In this document: positions 1 to 10,380 of the stretch, one piece after another | Layout: each line of letters opens with the position of its first letter | How positions within the stretch are numbered: position 1 is the stretch's first letter | Assembly (NCBI GenBank): GCA_037953745.1 | Contig: JBAKBP010007145.1 | Location: 38,822 to 102,821 of the forward strand | Source of the DNA: Lithodes maja | Lineage: Eukaryota > Arthropoda > Malacostraca > Decapoda > Lithodidae | Length of the DNA: 64,000 nt | Direction: 5' to 3' | The notes under the pieces: model-generated | What the model was told of the DNA's origin: nothing | Seen by the model: the letters and a program-made list of their open reading frames with translations, nothing else | Databases searched by the model: none | Made by a program: the position numbers and the translations under genes

Positions 1-137
1 CCCCATCCCTTTGCTCATGAGGGATGGTAACGACTCAGTGCTTGTGAAAAATCTTTAATGCGCCGAGCGTGGGCGCGAACCCGGGCCTTCTGGGTGGAAG
101 TCCGAGACGCTAGTCACTACACCAAGCGAGCCGCTAA
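1..137 (-). mobile_element. tRNA-derived SINE head
   Basis: Read on the minus strand this has a pol III A-box-like stretch (complement of 110-125, TTGGTGTAGTGACTAG) and a B-box-like stretch (complement of 71-82, GGGTTCGCGCCC) about 30 bases apart, as in a tRNA. The T-stem and acceptor stem pair poorly and sequence continues past the tRNA end toward position 1, so it fits a SINE head or tRNA pseudogene better than a functional tRNA. The 3' part probably runs off the window edge. Confidence 0.5.
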
Positions 138-2069
138 ATCAATCTATAATGGGGTGCACATCTTAAAATTTAAAAACTAACGGGTTTAAACATAAGGGAG
201 AGGGGGTCCAGAAACTCAGTCAACATTCTAATTCTGACAAATTGTTTCCAAGAATAATGTAGCTTTAAGCTTTGTGACTGGCACACCTTTCTTATTGTGA
301 AGAAAGTCGTCTGACGTTAGCCCAAATATATAAGTGAAACAGACGTCATCCATTCCGAGTAAAGCTAAAATAAAGTGAACAAATATATAATAAAAAAAGG
401 AAAAATAATTAATATAAGGTTTCATTATTGTGAATTGTCTAGACCATTTCCTCGGCATACAGTCAATACCTAGCTGGATGCAAAGCAAAACGGCCTCACT
501 CTTAACGGCCACAACCAAAATGACTCCTAATCAAACCCAACCAAACCTAATCTAACCAAATATAATTAAGGTAAAAGGGTACCTGGTAATCTAGCTGGGT
601 ACCACAAATGGGGCTGGGTATCTGGGCATTTCTCCTGGACGATCTAGATGTGTGTGATTTTGTGTTTTGTTTTCGTATTCTGCTGTGTTGTGAACTTGTG
701 ATGTCCATGTTCGGGCTCTGTCTCGAGTCCCCCCCCCCCCCCCCTCACACACACACACACTTTTTGATCTACTTAACGTAGAGCAATGGCGAACATAATA
801 TATACAGGCTTAATATATCCATTGTTTTGTTAATTTATGCTGTTTGCGTTTATCGTTTCAATATTTATAATAAGATAAATATATAAACTCATGTTTAACC
901 CCAGTAGTTTTCAGATTGTAAAACGTTCGGCATATAAGTTTGGCGATTTTAAGACCTTTCGTACCATTTAGGTGTCGATTTTTTTCCGGGCGAGCCTGTA
1001 ATTTAGAAGGAATCGGTCTTGGCCTAGCTTAGGCTGGGACATTATTCTACCGAGAAGTGTACAGTACACATTTATGGGGATATTTGTTAAGCTTGATGGA
1101 GGTCTAGGGAGGAAACTAAAAAAAATAATAGATAAATAGATAAATCGATTACTAAATAAACCATTTTTGTCTTAAAGCCAAATTGCACTGGTTTGAGACC
1201 GATTGAATGGATAAACTGGTAAAAGGATAAATATGCCTGCACCTGTGGTAATGGGCTACTACATACAACGCTATTATTTATACGCACACCTGGGTCTGAC
1301 TCACTTCCTTCATTCCTCTAGATGAAGAGATTACTCGACACTCCATTATTGGATATACAATGGAAGATATTTGACGATACAATTATACTTAAATAAGTTA
1401 ATACGATGCTTAGTTTATGCATAATAGTAAATACGGGGCAAGGACATTGTCTCTTGGCAAGATTTGGATGAAGTCTATTAGCCCCTCTTACATTGGGAAA
1501 CCCATTAACGCCATCAGACAGTACACTAGGACCATACGGCTGAGAGAGTTAGTATTAACTTAATAGCAGATAAGAACTAGGCCTACTAGCTTTTCTTCTG
1601 TGCTTGCTTTGGTGGGATAATTTACCATTCTTTATTATATATTTATTTTATATTGTTATTTATTTATGTATGTATTTATCTTTTGCAATGAAGAACAGTA
1701 ATACTAAAATTCTTATTCTCCATTGCAACATAATTTTGTTTTACCATTATTCGGTACAAATCGGTCTTAATTGTTCTCCATTGCAACATAACAGAAACAT
1801 TATAATTATTCGGTACAATTCGGTCTTAAATCAACACATCTCCCACCCCAATATATTGACGCTCCTCACGCCCCTGTCCAGTTCACTCAAACGCGCGTCA
1901 CCTAGAACAACGCCCACCTGTAAACACAGCGTTGAGGTCCCCACCTCTTCTGAAGGGGAAACGACCAATGAATACTATAGGCATACTCCACAGATAATAT
2001 AAGAAGATCTAGTATTAATGCTGATAACCTGAAGATGGAACTATATGTGGAGAGAGGCGTCACACTCAC
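138..2069. other. AT-rich gap, intron or intergenic
   Basis: No coding region is recognised. It holds a C run (729-744) followed by a (CA)n run (745-760), a dispersed repeat (890-1165) and a roughly 58-bp imperfect tandem duplication at about 1717-1830, both halves containing CTCCATTGCAACATAA and a TCGGTCTTAA end. If the exon at 2070-2219 is real, this stretch is the start of its first intron. The short open frames here show no family features. Confidence 0.5.
890..1165 (+). repeat. Dispersed repeat, unnamed family
   Basis: The segment shares blocks with 42236-42490: an ACCATTTAGGTGTC block, a TTTTTTCC(G/T)GGCGAG block, a TTCTACCGA block and AAGCTTGATGGAG followed by a GGAAACT block, in the same order. 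Shorter related blocks occur inverted near 40630-40735 and in the foldback element at 55.3-55.8 kb. No ORF and no clear terminal repeats are visible, so the class is unknown. Confidence 0.45.
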
Positions 2070-2219
2070 CAGTTCCACCAGCTTGACAATGCCAGGACCA
2101 GTCTTGAAGTACTGCAGGCAAAGGGTTATTCCTGAGGACTTCTGGGGCGGGGCATAGGTCGGGGTGGTGGTGATGGTCGTTGTGGACACTTCTGACTTTG
2201 TGTGGGTCTCGGCCATCAT
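2070..2219 (-). CDS. MARVEL-domain protein, first coding exon
   Basis: Fifty codons start at tandem ATGs (2219 and 2216) and end exactly on a codon boundary before a consensus splice donor, GTGAGT, at 2069-2064. Residues 1-30 are a Thr/Pro/Ser-rich hydrophilic tail. Residues 31-50 (GITLCLQYFKTGPGIVKLVE plus L) resemble the start of the first transmembrane helix of MARVEL-domain tetraspan proteins (CMTM/plasmolipin-like), which act in membrane apposition and vesicle traffic. The family call is from recognition, not a search. The remaining exons would lie further along the minus strand, left of this window or hidden in the AT-rich gap; none was recognised in 1-2069. The open frame beyond the donor loses family likeness, which supports the splice site. 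Confidence 0.6.
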
Positions 2220-2425
2220 GTATTGCTCTTGGGACTCCGTTCAAAAAAGGGTCTTCTTCCTTGAGTCAGCAAAACTCTATTGTGGACAGTTAGGCACGGA
2301 CAACAGACGCACCACCACCTTCCGCACTAGTTCGTAACGCACTGGCGCTGCTGGCTTGGCTCGATTCGGTCCCAGCTTACTCACACCGACACCCTCCTCC
2401 TCTCTCTCTCTCTCTCTTCACTCCA
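2220..2425 (-). promoter_or_regulatory. 5' UTR and promoter candidate of MARVEL gene
   Basis: This stretch lies directly upstream of the ATG on the minus strand. It is less AT-rich than its surroundings and includes a (GA)n tract on the minus strand (complement of CT at 2400-2418), resembling GAGA-type promoter elements of arthropods. No TATA box is obvious. The assignment rests on position and composition only. Confidence 0.3.
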
Positions 2426-3249
2426 CCACTTCCTCCCCTGCTACCACATCACCACCGCGGTTCTATCACTATAAACTACCATCCCTCATATTGTATTATA
2501 CACTACATTATACAGGGACTATCACACCATGCACGACTCCTTCCTACTTGAATACACTCCACGCAAAGTAATGTATAATATGTCAAGCATCATATTACCC
2601 AATATATATATACAACCCCATATTCTATCACAAGTATATCCCTCCACCGAACGCTATCCCTCCACTACCTCTAATCTTCTCTATACCTCACCTCCTCCAC
2701 CTCCGATGGTAAAGAAGTTTGTCCTTACTTCCCCTGTATAATTAATTTTTAACATATGACACTTTTTCGTATATTTCAAGGATTTTCATCCTCAAAATAG
2801 CCCTATTTCTTGCATATGCCCCAAGGCTCATCAGTTCAAACACGTACAGAGTTATAAGGAGTTACAAAGAATAGTTAGTACCTTAAATGCCTTGCAGTCC
2901 ATTCAGGGGAGATACTCCAGGTGGAAAGAGAGAGAGAGAGAGATTGTGCAGTGAACTACATTCATGGCAAAGTGCGCAAAATGGTATCTAATCTCTTCTT
3001 GAATTATTGCTCTATTGGAAAACGATTTACAACTTTTAATGGAAGATTGTTCCCAGTAGAACAAATTGATCTTATAAGTGAAAACAAAAATGTTTTCGTT
3101 TATATTTGTTATAGTTATGAGAGGCTGGCGGTCGGGATATCTAGACACGTCATGATGAATATACTTTAATTAGGTTAGGAGAAGATCAAGAACATTAGAA
3201 TTAGTTATGTTACAGGATTGACCACTCAATTTAGGATCCGTCCGACTCC

Positions 3250-3960
3250 GAGGCCCTCTATGTATCTTGTTAGCACTATTTGTATACAGTGGTGTTCGGC
3301 TAGTCCATCCACTAACCTGCCTTACACTTAGATAAGCAGTACGGATTTGTATCAGGTTTGCTCCCCCAGACAGGTTGCCGACAAAGGCTGACGAGTCCCA
3401 TCCACCCGGATTTTTATAAGGTTATCTCCACTAGATGGGTTGCCGACCAAGGCTAACGAGTCCCATCCACCCGTCCATATTAATGAATAGCATCTTCATT
3501 GTATACCATATTATTCATTAGTTCAGGTCAATCTTATGACTGCCCTAGTCATTGTTCTTTAGTGTCATTATTGTGCACGTCGGCTACCGTGTAGCGACTC
3601 TATGCTGTATATATAAACATTTTGTGTTATCTTTACCCACCTTGGGCAAAGTTATTATTGCGTAACGCTCGGCAGAGTAAGAAGCTACCGAGCCTGAAAG
3701 ATTCCACTTGTATCGAGATATAATTCATCTATCGGATTGTTGTATGCCGATAACCCTGTAGATGAATGTAAAGGGTGAAATAAACTACATTGTTACTGTA
3801 TATGTATTGTCTAATTCATTGCATGACCTGCGTAACCCGGTTAAGCCCGGACCTAATTTGCATCCTTGTGTTCTGTTATGCCCTGATTTTATGCAGGATT
3901 AACGATTGATCAAGGTGAGTTCTTCGAGACTGGAATATCGGATTTCATGCAAATACATAT
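3250..3960 (+). other. Possible solo LTR
   Basis: The segment has a TATA-like TGTATATATAAAC near 3607 and a polyadenylation-like GAAATAAACTACATTG near 3778, the order expected in a retrotransposon LTR, and a GC-richer composition than its flanks. I could not fix the ends and found no target-site duplication or internal region, so it could equally be unrelated unique sequence. Confidence 0.2.
3368..3473 (+). repeat. Two-copy tandem duplication
   Basis: Two copies of a roughly 41-bp block, both containing GTTGCCGAC and ACGAGTCCCATCCACCCG, start at 3368 and 3433 (period 65 bp). They differ by a few substitutions. Confidence 0.7.
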
Positions 3961-4669
3961 AAGGATTCAATAGAAAACATAATCTAATTTCTGAATGTGG
4001 TTTGTAATACAGCTTTATTTCGGTAGCACTTATTAGCATAGAAAAAGAATAAAATTCACTTAGAAAAACATGGAGGGCAAAAGATTCAGTATCAACATTG
4101 CTTCCAATTCTTCTAGCATGATCGCGGATCTGGATGGAGTGCGCACTACCACTTTCAACACTCGGGTATTCTTCTTCTGAGACAGGTACACTTAGGAATA
4201 TTATAGAATTTTACTCGCGGGGATTTAGAAGTATCATATGAAATTAATTGTGTTTACCCTGTGTTCTGTTATTTCTTTAGTCGCATACCTTACCTTTGGA
4301 TACCTTTGGATGTGTTCGCCGCTCCTCTAGCGGCACCAAGGAGCGCGACGCCCCTCGTTATGGGTGGTGATTTGGTGCAGTAGACTGTTTGAAGCGACAT
4401 CTCGCTCCCTTGCGAGGATGGGCTCGTCTGGCACTTTTTGCAGTTCGACATCTAGATATCTTCCTGTATTTATTTTCACGAAATACGAATTATTAATCAT
4501 GGAACAAAATTATGTATTTTGGTCGACTGGTTATGCACGGTATATGAATTCGTCACTGAGATTACTTACAATAATAATAAAAATAATATTTATTCAGTTA
4601 GCATTTTACAGTTTTGGTACCACATAATATGTTACAAATATGACATGTACCAGCCTTGCATAATTCCAA

Positions 4670-6296
4670 CTAAAGGCCGCGTCCCATACAGTACGTCAAG
4701 ACACGACAACGGCCGATGTTAGCCGATTTAACAACTTTTTGCCGAATCGACACGTTTGACACGCGAGGCTCGCCAGACAAGGACAGCCGCACGTCACTCA
4801 CACGTCACTCACACGTCAGTCATACGTCACTCACACGTCACTCACGACACATTTACGTCTGCCACACGTTAACTCATGTTGTCAGTACGACACACACGTC
4901 CGCGCAACACGTTCACAGTACGCTAAGTTGGATGTTGTTAGGATGTTAGCCGTCTGCCAGACGAGCAGCATATGTGCTGCGCAAGTGTGTCGCACGGTAC
5001 ATACGACAGGGTCGACTCCTACGACAGAAGCACGACCAAGTACCCAACCCTATATAAAGGTTGGGGGCCATAGACCCCCACACAGTCTACCACCAAACCT
5101 TGCCTTTTAAAATATAGCACAGGTGACACCTGACACCTGGCCATGTAAACGTTAACATATCTTTCATATTTGTTCTATAGATTTCTATCTCTGTTATATT
5201 TATCTCTTATATTTCCTTTTCCCTCTCAACATAGGTTTCACATTTGTTCTAAATATTTCTATCTCCTTTATAGTTTTCTATAACATTTGCTTTGCCCTCA
5301 ACATGTTTAATATTTGTTCCATATATTGCTATCTCTTATATTTCTCTCTTATATTTTTGTTTTTCCTCTCAACATGTGTTTCATATTTGTTCTAAATATT
5401 TCTATCTCCTTTATATTTTTCTTTAACATTTGCTTTGCCCTAAACATGTTTCATATTTTTTCCATATATTTCCATCTCTTTTATATTTTATATTTTATTT
5501 TCACTCAACATGGTTCATAATAATATTGTTCTATAGATTTCTACAAATGTCTATTTCTTTTCTAATTGATTTTGCCTCTCAAAAATTTTCCTATTTGTTC
5601 TAGGTATTTGTAACAAACTTATATTTTCGTTAATTTATGTATTTTCCCTGACATGTATTTATATTCATTATTATTATTTTATTTATCATTATTTATCATT
5701 ATTTTATTTCATTCCTTCTGTACTTGGTTTGTTCTATGTTTGTTGCACGAGATATTATGGTAGGATTATTTGGTACTAACAGTTCTATAAATATTTAGGT
5801 AATTGAAGTCATATTTGTGCAGAGTTATCTTAGCGTTTACATGAATTAAACTTACATTAGGTCAAGGATATGGCAAACAACATATTACAATTTTTTTTTT
5901 ATTGTAAAAGTACAAAAAACAGATACGAAAATAGAGATATATAGGGGGAAAAAGAAATGCATTTTGCCCGATTATTTCCCGACTATTGTACGTCAAAAAC
6001 GATTGCTGCACGTCCGAAAACCGATCGACATACGCCAGCAACACACGTCCAAAATTTAACTTTTTTTTTCCCCGACCATCAAAAACAGTCGGCTGAAAAA
6101 TAGCGTATACACTAATTATTGGCCGACTTCACGGACCTGTCGGCGGGCACCCCGTCCAGTTCCAGATCAACTCGAGTAGAGCCGATTGATTTACACGACT
6201 TTACTCGATCACAGACGATTTAGCAAAAATTCAAATATTTTGAAAAGATCGGCTCTTGTCGGGTCCTTTACGTACTGTATGGGACGCCCGCTTTAG
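4670..6296. mobile_element. TIR DNA transposon, non-autonomous
   Basis: The ends are inverted repeats sharing CGTCCCATACAGTACGT (left at 4679-4695, right as its complement near 6272-6288), both beginning with CTAAAG. GTCGG/GCCGA-type motifs recur inside both ends. The interior has CACGTCACTCA direct repeats (about 4790-4850) and a T-rich tandem array (5158-5525). No transposase frame was seen, so it is non-autonomous. The flanking bases may be a 3-bp TWA target, as in Harbinger-like elements, but the duplication is ambiguous because it overlaps the inverted repeat. Confidence 0.65.
5158..5525 (+). repeat. T-rich tandem array inside DNA transposon
   Basis: About five degenerate units of roughly 70 bp, each with CATATTTGTTC-like and TTTCTATCTC-like blocks and ending near (C)TCAACATG. 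Alternate units are more alike, giving a dimer period of about 140 bp. The reading frame through it (68 codons, Phe/Ile-rich) is a by-product. Confidence 0.6.
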
Positions 6297-6448
6297 GATA
6301 GCCCAATAAGGCCGTTAGGCGTATTTCCATTGGGGTCCTTGTGGGATTAGGTTAGCTGGGGAAAAAGGGGAGGATAAAAAGAGTAGATACTTTAGAGAAA
6401 ATATTTCTAGGGGTTTATTTTAAGATACCTTACATTCTATAGTAAATA

Positions 6449-6470
6449 TCAGTAATCAGTAATCAGTAAT
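6449..6470 (-). repeat. LINE 3' tail, 7-bp tandem repeat
   Basis: Three copies of AGTAATC on the plus strand directly follow the 3' UTR of the LINE. CR1/L2-type elements end in short tandem repeats rather than poly(A), so this fixes the 3' end and supports the class. Confidence 0.65.
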
Positions 6471-6506
6471 TATTTCAGTTTGTTTTGCCTATCTCTTATG
6501 TCGTAT

Positions 6507-7361
6507 TTAGTAGTAGACATAAGCTTGGTGCTCCCTTCTCGCAGCTGTCCGGTTCAGGTGCTCCTTCAGGCTACGTCTGAAGGAATATAGTGTTCTCTTT
6601 TCACGGACTGACTGGGGTAGGTCGTTCCAGTCTTTGATGGCAGTGAAGAAGAATGTTAGCTTATCCTGTCCTTGGATTCTCGGGACCGTAAAATTAAACA
6701 TCCTATTTCTTGTATTATGTCCACTCCTCTCATTTGCTTTAACAAAATTACTCTTTAGATACTCTGGAGCTCTGTCATAGAATATCTTGAAGGCATTAGT
6801 GAGCCTGATTTGTTTGGCCCTGTCAGAGACATTGAGCATACCTAGTGACTGGAGTTGTTCCTGTCCAACATGCGATCTGGGTCCTAGGTTCAGCATGAAC
6901 CTAACCATTTTATTTTGAGTGACCTGAAGTGTGTGCTGTGCTGATTTATATGATGCAGAGTACCAGGATGACACAGTATAGTCAACATGACATTGAACAA
7001 GCGCTTGGCATAGGGTCTTTTTGGTCGCCGCTGGCAAGCATCCCACCTGTCTATACAGGTATTTTATACGTGCTCTACATTTACTCAGGATAGATTCCAA
7101 AATTGTTTCACCTGACAGAGTCGAGTCCAGTTTTAGTCCGAGATATTTAACTTGTGACACTGTTGTTATAGGAATATCATTACAGTTGGCCGAAAAGCCC
7201 ACAATATCTTTCAGTTTGCGTTTTGTTCCACATAAGATGGCTTCCGTCTTGCCCAGGTGAAGAGATAGTCTATTGTCCACTAGCCAATCACTACACGATT
7301 CTAGTTCTTTGGAAAGTGAAGCGGCAATACTTATTGGGTCTTTTCCTGAAACCAGAAACAC
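6507..7361 (-). pseudogene. LINE reverse transcriptase, thumb and C-terminal part
   Basis: The 284 codons start just after the RT active-site box and run to the natural end of the LINE protein. The beginning (FLVSGKDP, then a helix-rich SCSDWLVDNRLSLHLGKTEA segment) and VKYLGLKLDSTLSG are typical of the RT palm/thumb. The C-terminal part (FFFTAIKDWNDLPQSVR, then SFRRSLKEHL) is the domain common to CR1/L2-type elements. It overlaps the upstream RT piece by 31 bp in another frame, so a frameshift separates them near 7370. Across the break the expected YADD box reads as a degraded YAEA-like string, so the active site is lost even if the shift is ignored. Confidence 0.8.
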
Positions 7362-8083
7362 GCTGGCCTCAGCATACAGTAATAATTTACACGAGACGAG
7401 ACGCTCAGTTCTATGTCGTTCACATAACAGAGAAAGAGTAAGGGACGAAGGATGCTTCCCTGCGGGACCCCACAGTTAATTGGCATAGGATCAGATATAT
7501 TATCATCAATTTTGACTCTTTGTGTTCTACCACTAAGATAAGATTTAAACCAGTTCACTGACCCAATGCCCATTGCTTGTAGTTTATTATAGAGGATATC
7601 ATGGTCTACTCTATCAAACGCTTTTTGTAGATCAAGAAGAACTATACCGGTGTAGTTACCTTTAGACATTTCTTTACGAATGTGATCTGTTAAGTGGATG
7701 AGACAGGAGTCTGTCGAGTACATGCATCTGAAACCTGATTGAAACTTATAGAATAGATAATTTTCTTTGAGGTAGTGTTCAATTTGGGTGTATACAGCTC
7801 TTTCAAGGAATTTAGATACAATACATAATATGCTAACTGGTCTGTAGTTGCCAACATCTAGTTTATTTCCTTTCTTGAATAGAGGGGTTACAATAGTTTC
7901 CTTCAGTTCAGCAGGTACAGTGTTGGTGTTAATTGACAGGTTGATGATGTGGGTTAGGGGACCTGCTATACCAATGGCTCCATCTCGTAGAAATTTGGCA
8001 GGAATGTTGTCTGGTCCTGTGCTTTTATGTACATTTAGGTTAGAGAGCTCGTCAAATGTGTATTTTGGTGTAACATTTTGCAA
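7331..8083 (-). pseudogene. LINE reverse transcriptase, fingers and palm
   Basis: Within 250 codons there are recognisable RT blocks: STGPDNIPAKFL, the TPLFKKGNK and GNYRPVSILCIVSKFLER motif, GIVLLDLQKAFDRVDHD (motif A with its Asp), and CGVPQGSILRPLLFLCYVND. After this the frame slips and reads out of phase. Upstream, between 8084 and 8446, the sequence still translates in places to linker-like protein (with PKKLWRHLK), so coding sequence once joined endonuclease and RT through this gap. Confidence 0.8.
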
Positions 8084-8445
8084 TCCAAATGTGTTCGGGT
8101 GTATGCCTTTATCCCTGTAGAAATTTCGAAAGGTGGCCGTTGTTGTCGTGTATTTATTGAGAGGTTGCGGTAGGTTCTGTGCAAGTGTGTTTGCTATGGA
8201 GGTGAAGAAGGAGTTGAAGTAGGTTGAAATTTGTCGTTTATCGTGGCAAACCTGATCATTAATGTTGAGAGCAATATTAGTGTTAGACGAATCCCTTGCC
8301 TTGTTGCTGTAGCCTGTTGTTTTTAAGTGCCTCCATAGTTTTTTGGGGTTATTCTGATATTCCTCTGCCTTACTGTGGAAATAATTAGATTTCGCTGATT
8401 TAATTTTCCTACTTAGTTTATTCCTAGCCCTGTTGAACTCATGTT

Positions 8446-9209
8446 TCAGACCTTGATCCTGTCTACAGTATGTTTCACTAGCCTTTTTAACAGATTGTCT
8501 CTATGTTCCAGATGGTGTAGTATGTCATTGTTGATCCATGGGTCTGACCTTGCTTTAATTCGTATGTCTTTCAGAGGAGATATTTCGTCTAGGATGTTTG
8601 TGATGATGGTTCTGAAGCCAACCCATGCGTCATTAACGTTTGTATTTCCAAACACTGGAGACCAATCTGTATTCCATAAAATGTCCAGAAATGTTTCTTT
8701 GTTGTAGTTTCTGAGTGACCTTGTTTTGATGACTTGTGATTCTCTAGGGTAATTTTTGTAGTTTTACGTGTGCAATATGTGACGAAGTGATCACTTATCC
8801 CAGTCTGTATAACCCCTGATTGTGACATTTTGTCCTCTCTGTTACAATTTATATGGTCTAATATTGTAGCAGTGTTCTCAGAGATACGTGTGGGGGTTGT
8901 GATGAGTTGTTTGTGATTGTGCATTGTCAGTATGTGCCTATATTCTCGTACAAGCCTATTATTTCCTTGTTTGTAACACAAGTTAAAATCCCCTAGTATA
9001 ATGGATTCATTCCGAGGGTCTAGTAATGACAAAGTTCGTTCAAATTTGGTCAAGAATTGTGTGTCGTCTGGTGGCCTATAGCACACTCCAATTATTGTGA
9101 TGGGTTTTGTCCTAGGCAGGTGTAAGTCGATCCACAGAGCTTCGTGGTTTTCTACATGGAGGTCGGTCCTAGTTGTGTGTGTGTGAGGTTGTTTTTTACA
9201 TACAGACAT
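8446..9209 (-). pseudogene. LINE APE-type endonuclease, central and C-terminal part
   Basis: Two overlapping open segments (8589-9209 and 8446-8655) carry the endonuclease blocks ITIIGVCYRPP, IILGDFNLCY and GISDHFVTYC. GDFN and SDH are the conserved metal- and phosphate-binding motifs of APE-type LINE endonucleases, which nick target DNA to prime reverse transcription. The N-terminal endonuclease block (TETWLD) lies upstream in the inverted duplication. A frameshift sits in a CA-rich stretch near 9180, probably microsatellite slippage; a second one lies between the two segments. Confidence 0.8.
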
Positions 9210-9260
9210 ACTCCTCCCCCTTGTCTATTGCGATCATTACGAACCATATTGAAACCTTGA

Positions 9261-9469
9261 ATGTGTATTTCACCATCGTTTATACTAGAGTCCAGCCAGG
9301 TTTCTGTATTTGCAATTATTGAAGCTTTGGCCTTATTAGCTATATGCTATATGCTATATATCTATATAGCATATAGCATATAGCATATAGCTAATAAGGC
9401 CAAAGCTTCAATAATTGCAAATACAGAAACCTGGCTGGACTCTAGTATAAACGATGGTGAAATACACAT
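9261..9469. repeat. 209-bp palindrome in LINE endonuclease
   Basis: The left arm (9261 to about 9355) and right arm (about 9372 to 9469) are inverted copies of the same endonuclease segment, with almost no differences between them. The centre is made of ATATGCT/AGCATAT units, two on the left and three on the right. Only the left arm (minus-strand sense, joined to 9260) is in the normal LINE order; the right arm is a backward copy that breaks the frame just after the conserved MLAN block. Confidence 0.9.
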
Positions 9470-10061
9470 TATTAGCTAACATGTTTATTTCTGACAATTG
9501 ATGGTACATTGATCTGGCGTTAATGTGGATAAGATGGAGCCCTTTGTTGGTGAACACTCTGTATTCATCTTTGAATGTGTCCTGGCTGGATTCTGAGTTG
9601 TTAATACTTGGTTCATTTACATTAACATTCGGTAATAAATGCAAGGCACACTTATTGCATAGGAATTCACGTTCTTCACTGTTGGTGTTCTTAGAGATGC
9701 ACTTCATGTGAGCTACAGTTTTACACTTAACACAGTTTAGGATCCTTTGTTTTCGTGTTATGAGTGATTCACATATTTCACAAATGATTATAGGACCTTT
9801 TATAGCTAATTCCCTACATTTATCGCATTCCACTTCGTTTCTGCTAGTAACGTAAGTACATCGATCGTGTACTGTTTCATTAAAACTACTACATTGTGAA
9901 GTTGTACTCCTTTTGTTGAATCCAATATCGCACACTATACATAGTTTCCTTTTACTGTTCATCTTACGTCTGGCGGTGTGGTGATCAGCTGAGCGGCTGG
10001 GGTGTGAGCGCGAGAGAGGGGGACAGTGTGTGGCTATGTCTACCCCTTGGCCCCCTCCCAC
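9408..10061 (-). pseudogene. LINE zinc-finger module and endonuclease start
   Basis: The open segment of 217 codons includes two cysteine-rich fingers: CIVCDIGFNKR...C...H...C...C, and CEICESLITRKQRILNCVKC followed by H and a CNKC pair, arranged like PHD/treble-clef fingers. Such modules sit between the 2A and the endonuclease in some CR1/L2-type elements and may bind nucleic acid or chromatin. The start of the endonuclease (GLHLIHINARSM) follows at the C-terminal end. The last 23 or so residues are read from the backward arm of the palindrome and are not native. Confidence 0.75.
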
Positions 10062-10069
10062 CCCTACCT

Positions 10070-10380
10070 GTAATTGTTGTTTGATGTTGTTGTCCTTGTT
10101 CTTGGCCGTTGTTGCTACTTTATTGTTGATGTTGTGACTGATACCTTCTTTTTTAGCTGTTCTGGTTACATGTTGAGCTATCTGGGTCGCCGATAGTGTT
10201 GTGTTGTGTTGTAGGTTTGGTTGATCAGCTGGGCAGCAGCTTCATGTTGTCGGGGTGGTTGGTTACTCTTGTTGTCTTTCTTGTTCGTTGCTGTTACTTC
10301 ATTGTGATGTGTTTGCTAGAGCTTCCTGCTTTTTTGGGTGTTCTGGTTGCATGTTGTGTTACTTGGGTCACCGATATCTG
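10070..10380 (-). repeat. Internal duplication in LINE N-terminal region
   Basis: Blocks near 10155-10193 and 10335-10375 share TTCTGGTT(A/G)CATGTTG and (A/T)CTGGGTC(G/A)CCGATA at a spacing of about 180 bp. The copy nearer the 2A encodes the GDPSNTTCNQNTQKSRKL end of the N-terminal segment. The duplication and its indels break the link between the N-terminal segment and the zinc-finger module. Confidence 0.55.

Larger units (their letters stand above)
2426..4669. other. Gap without recognised genes
   Basis: Mostly AT-rich sequence with short open frames that look random. It contains a 65-bp-period tandem duplication (3368-3473) and a segment with LTR-like signals (3250-3960), listed separately. 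Nothing else could be identified. Confidence 0.5.

Noticed and set aside
1902..2069. Extension of the MARVEL frame to 105 codons
   Set aside because: Family likeness ends exactly at a GTGAGT donor, so the extension is read through the intron.
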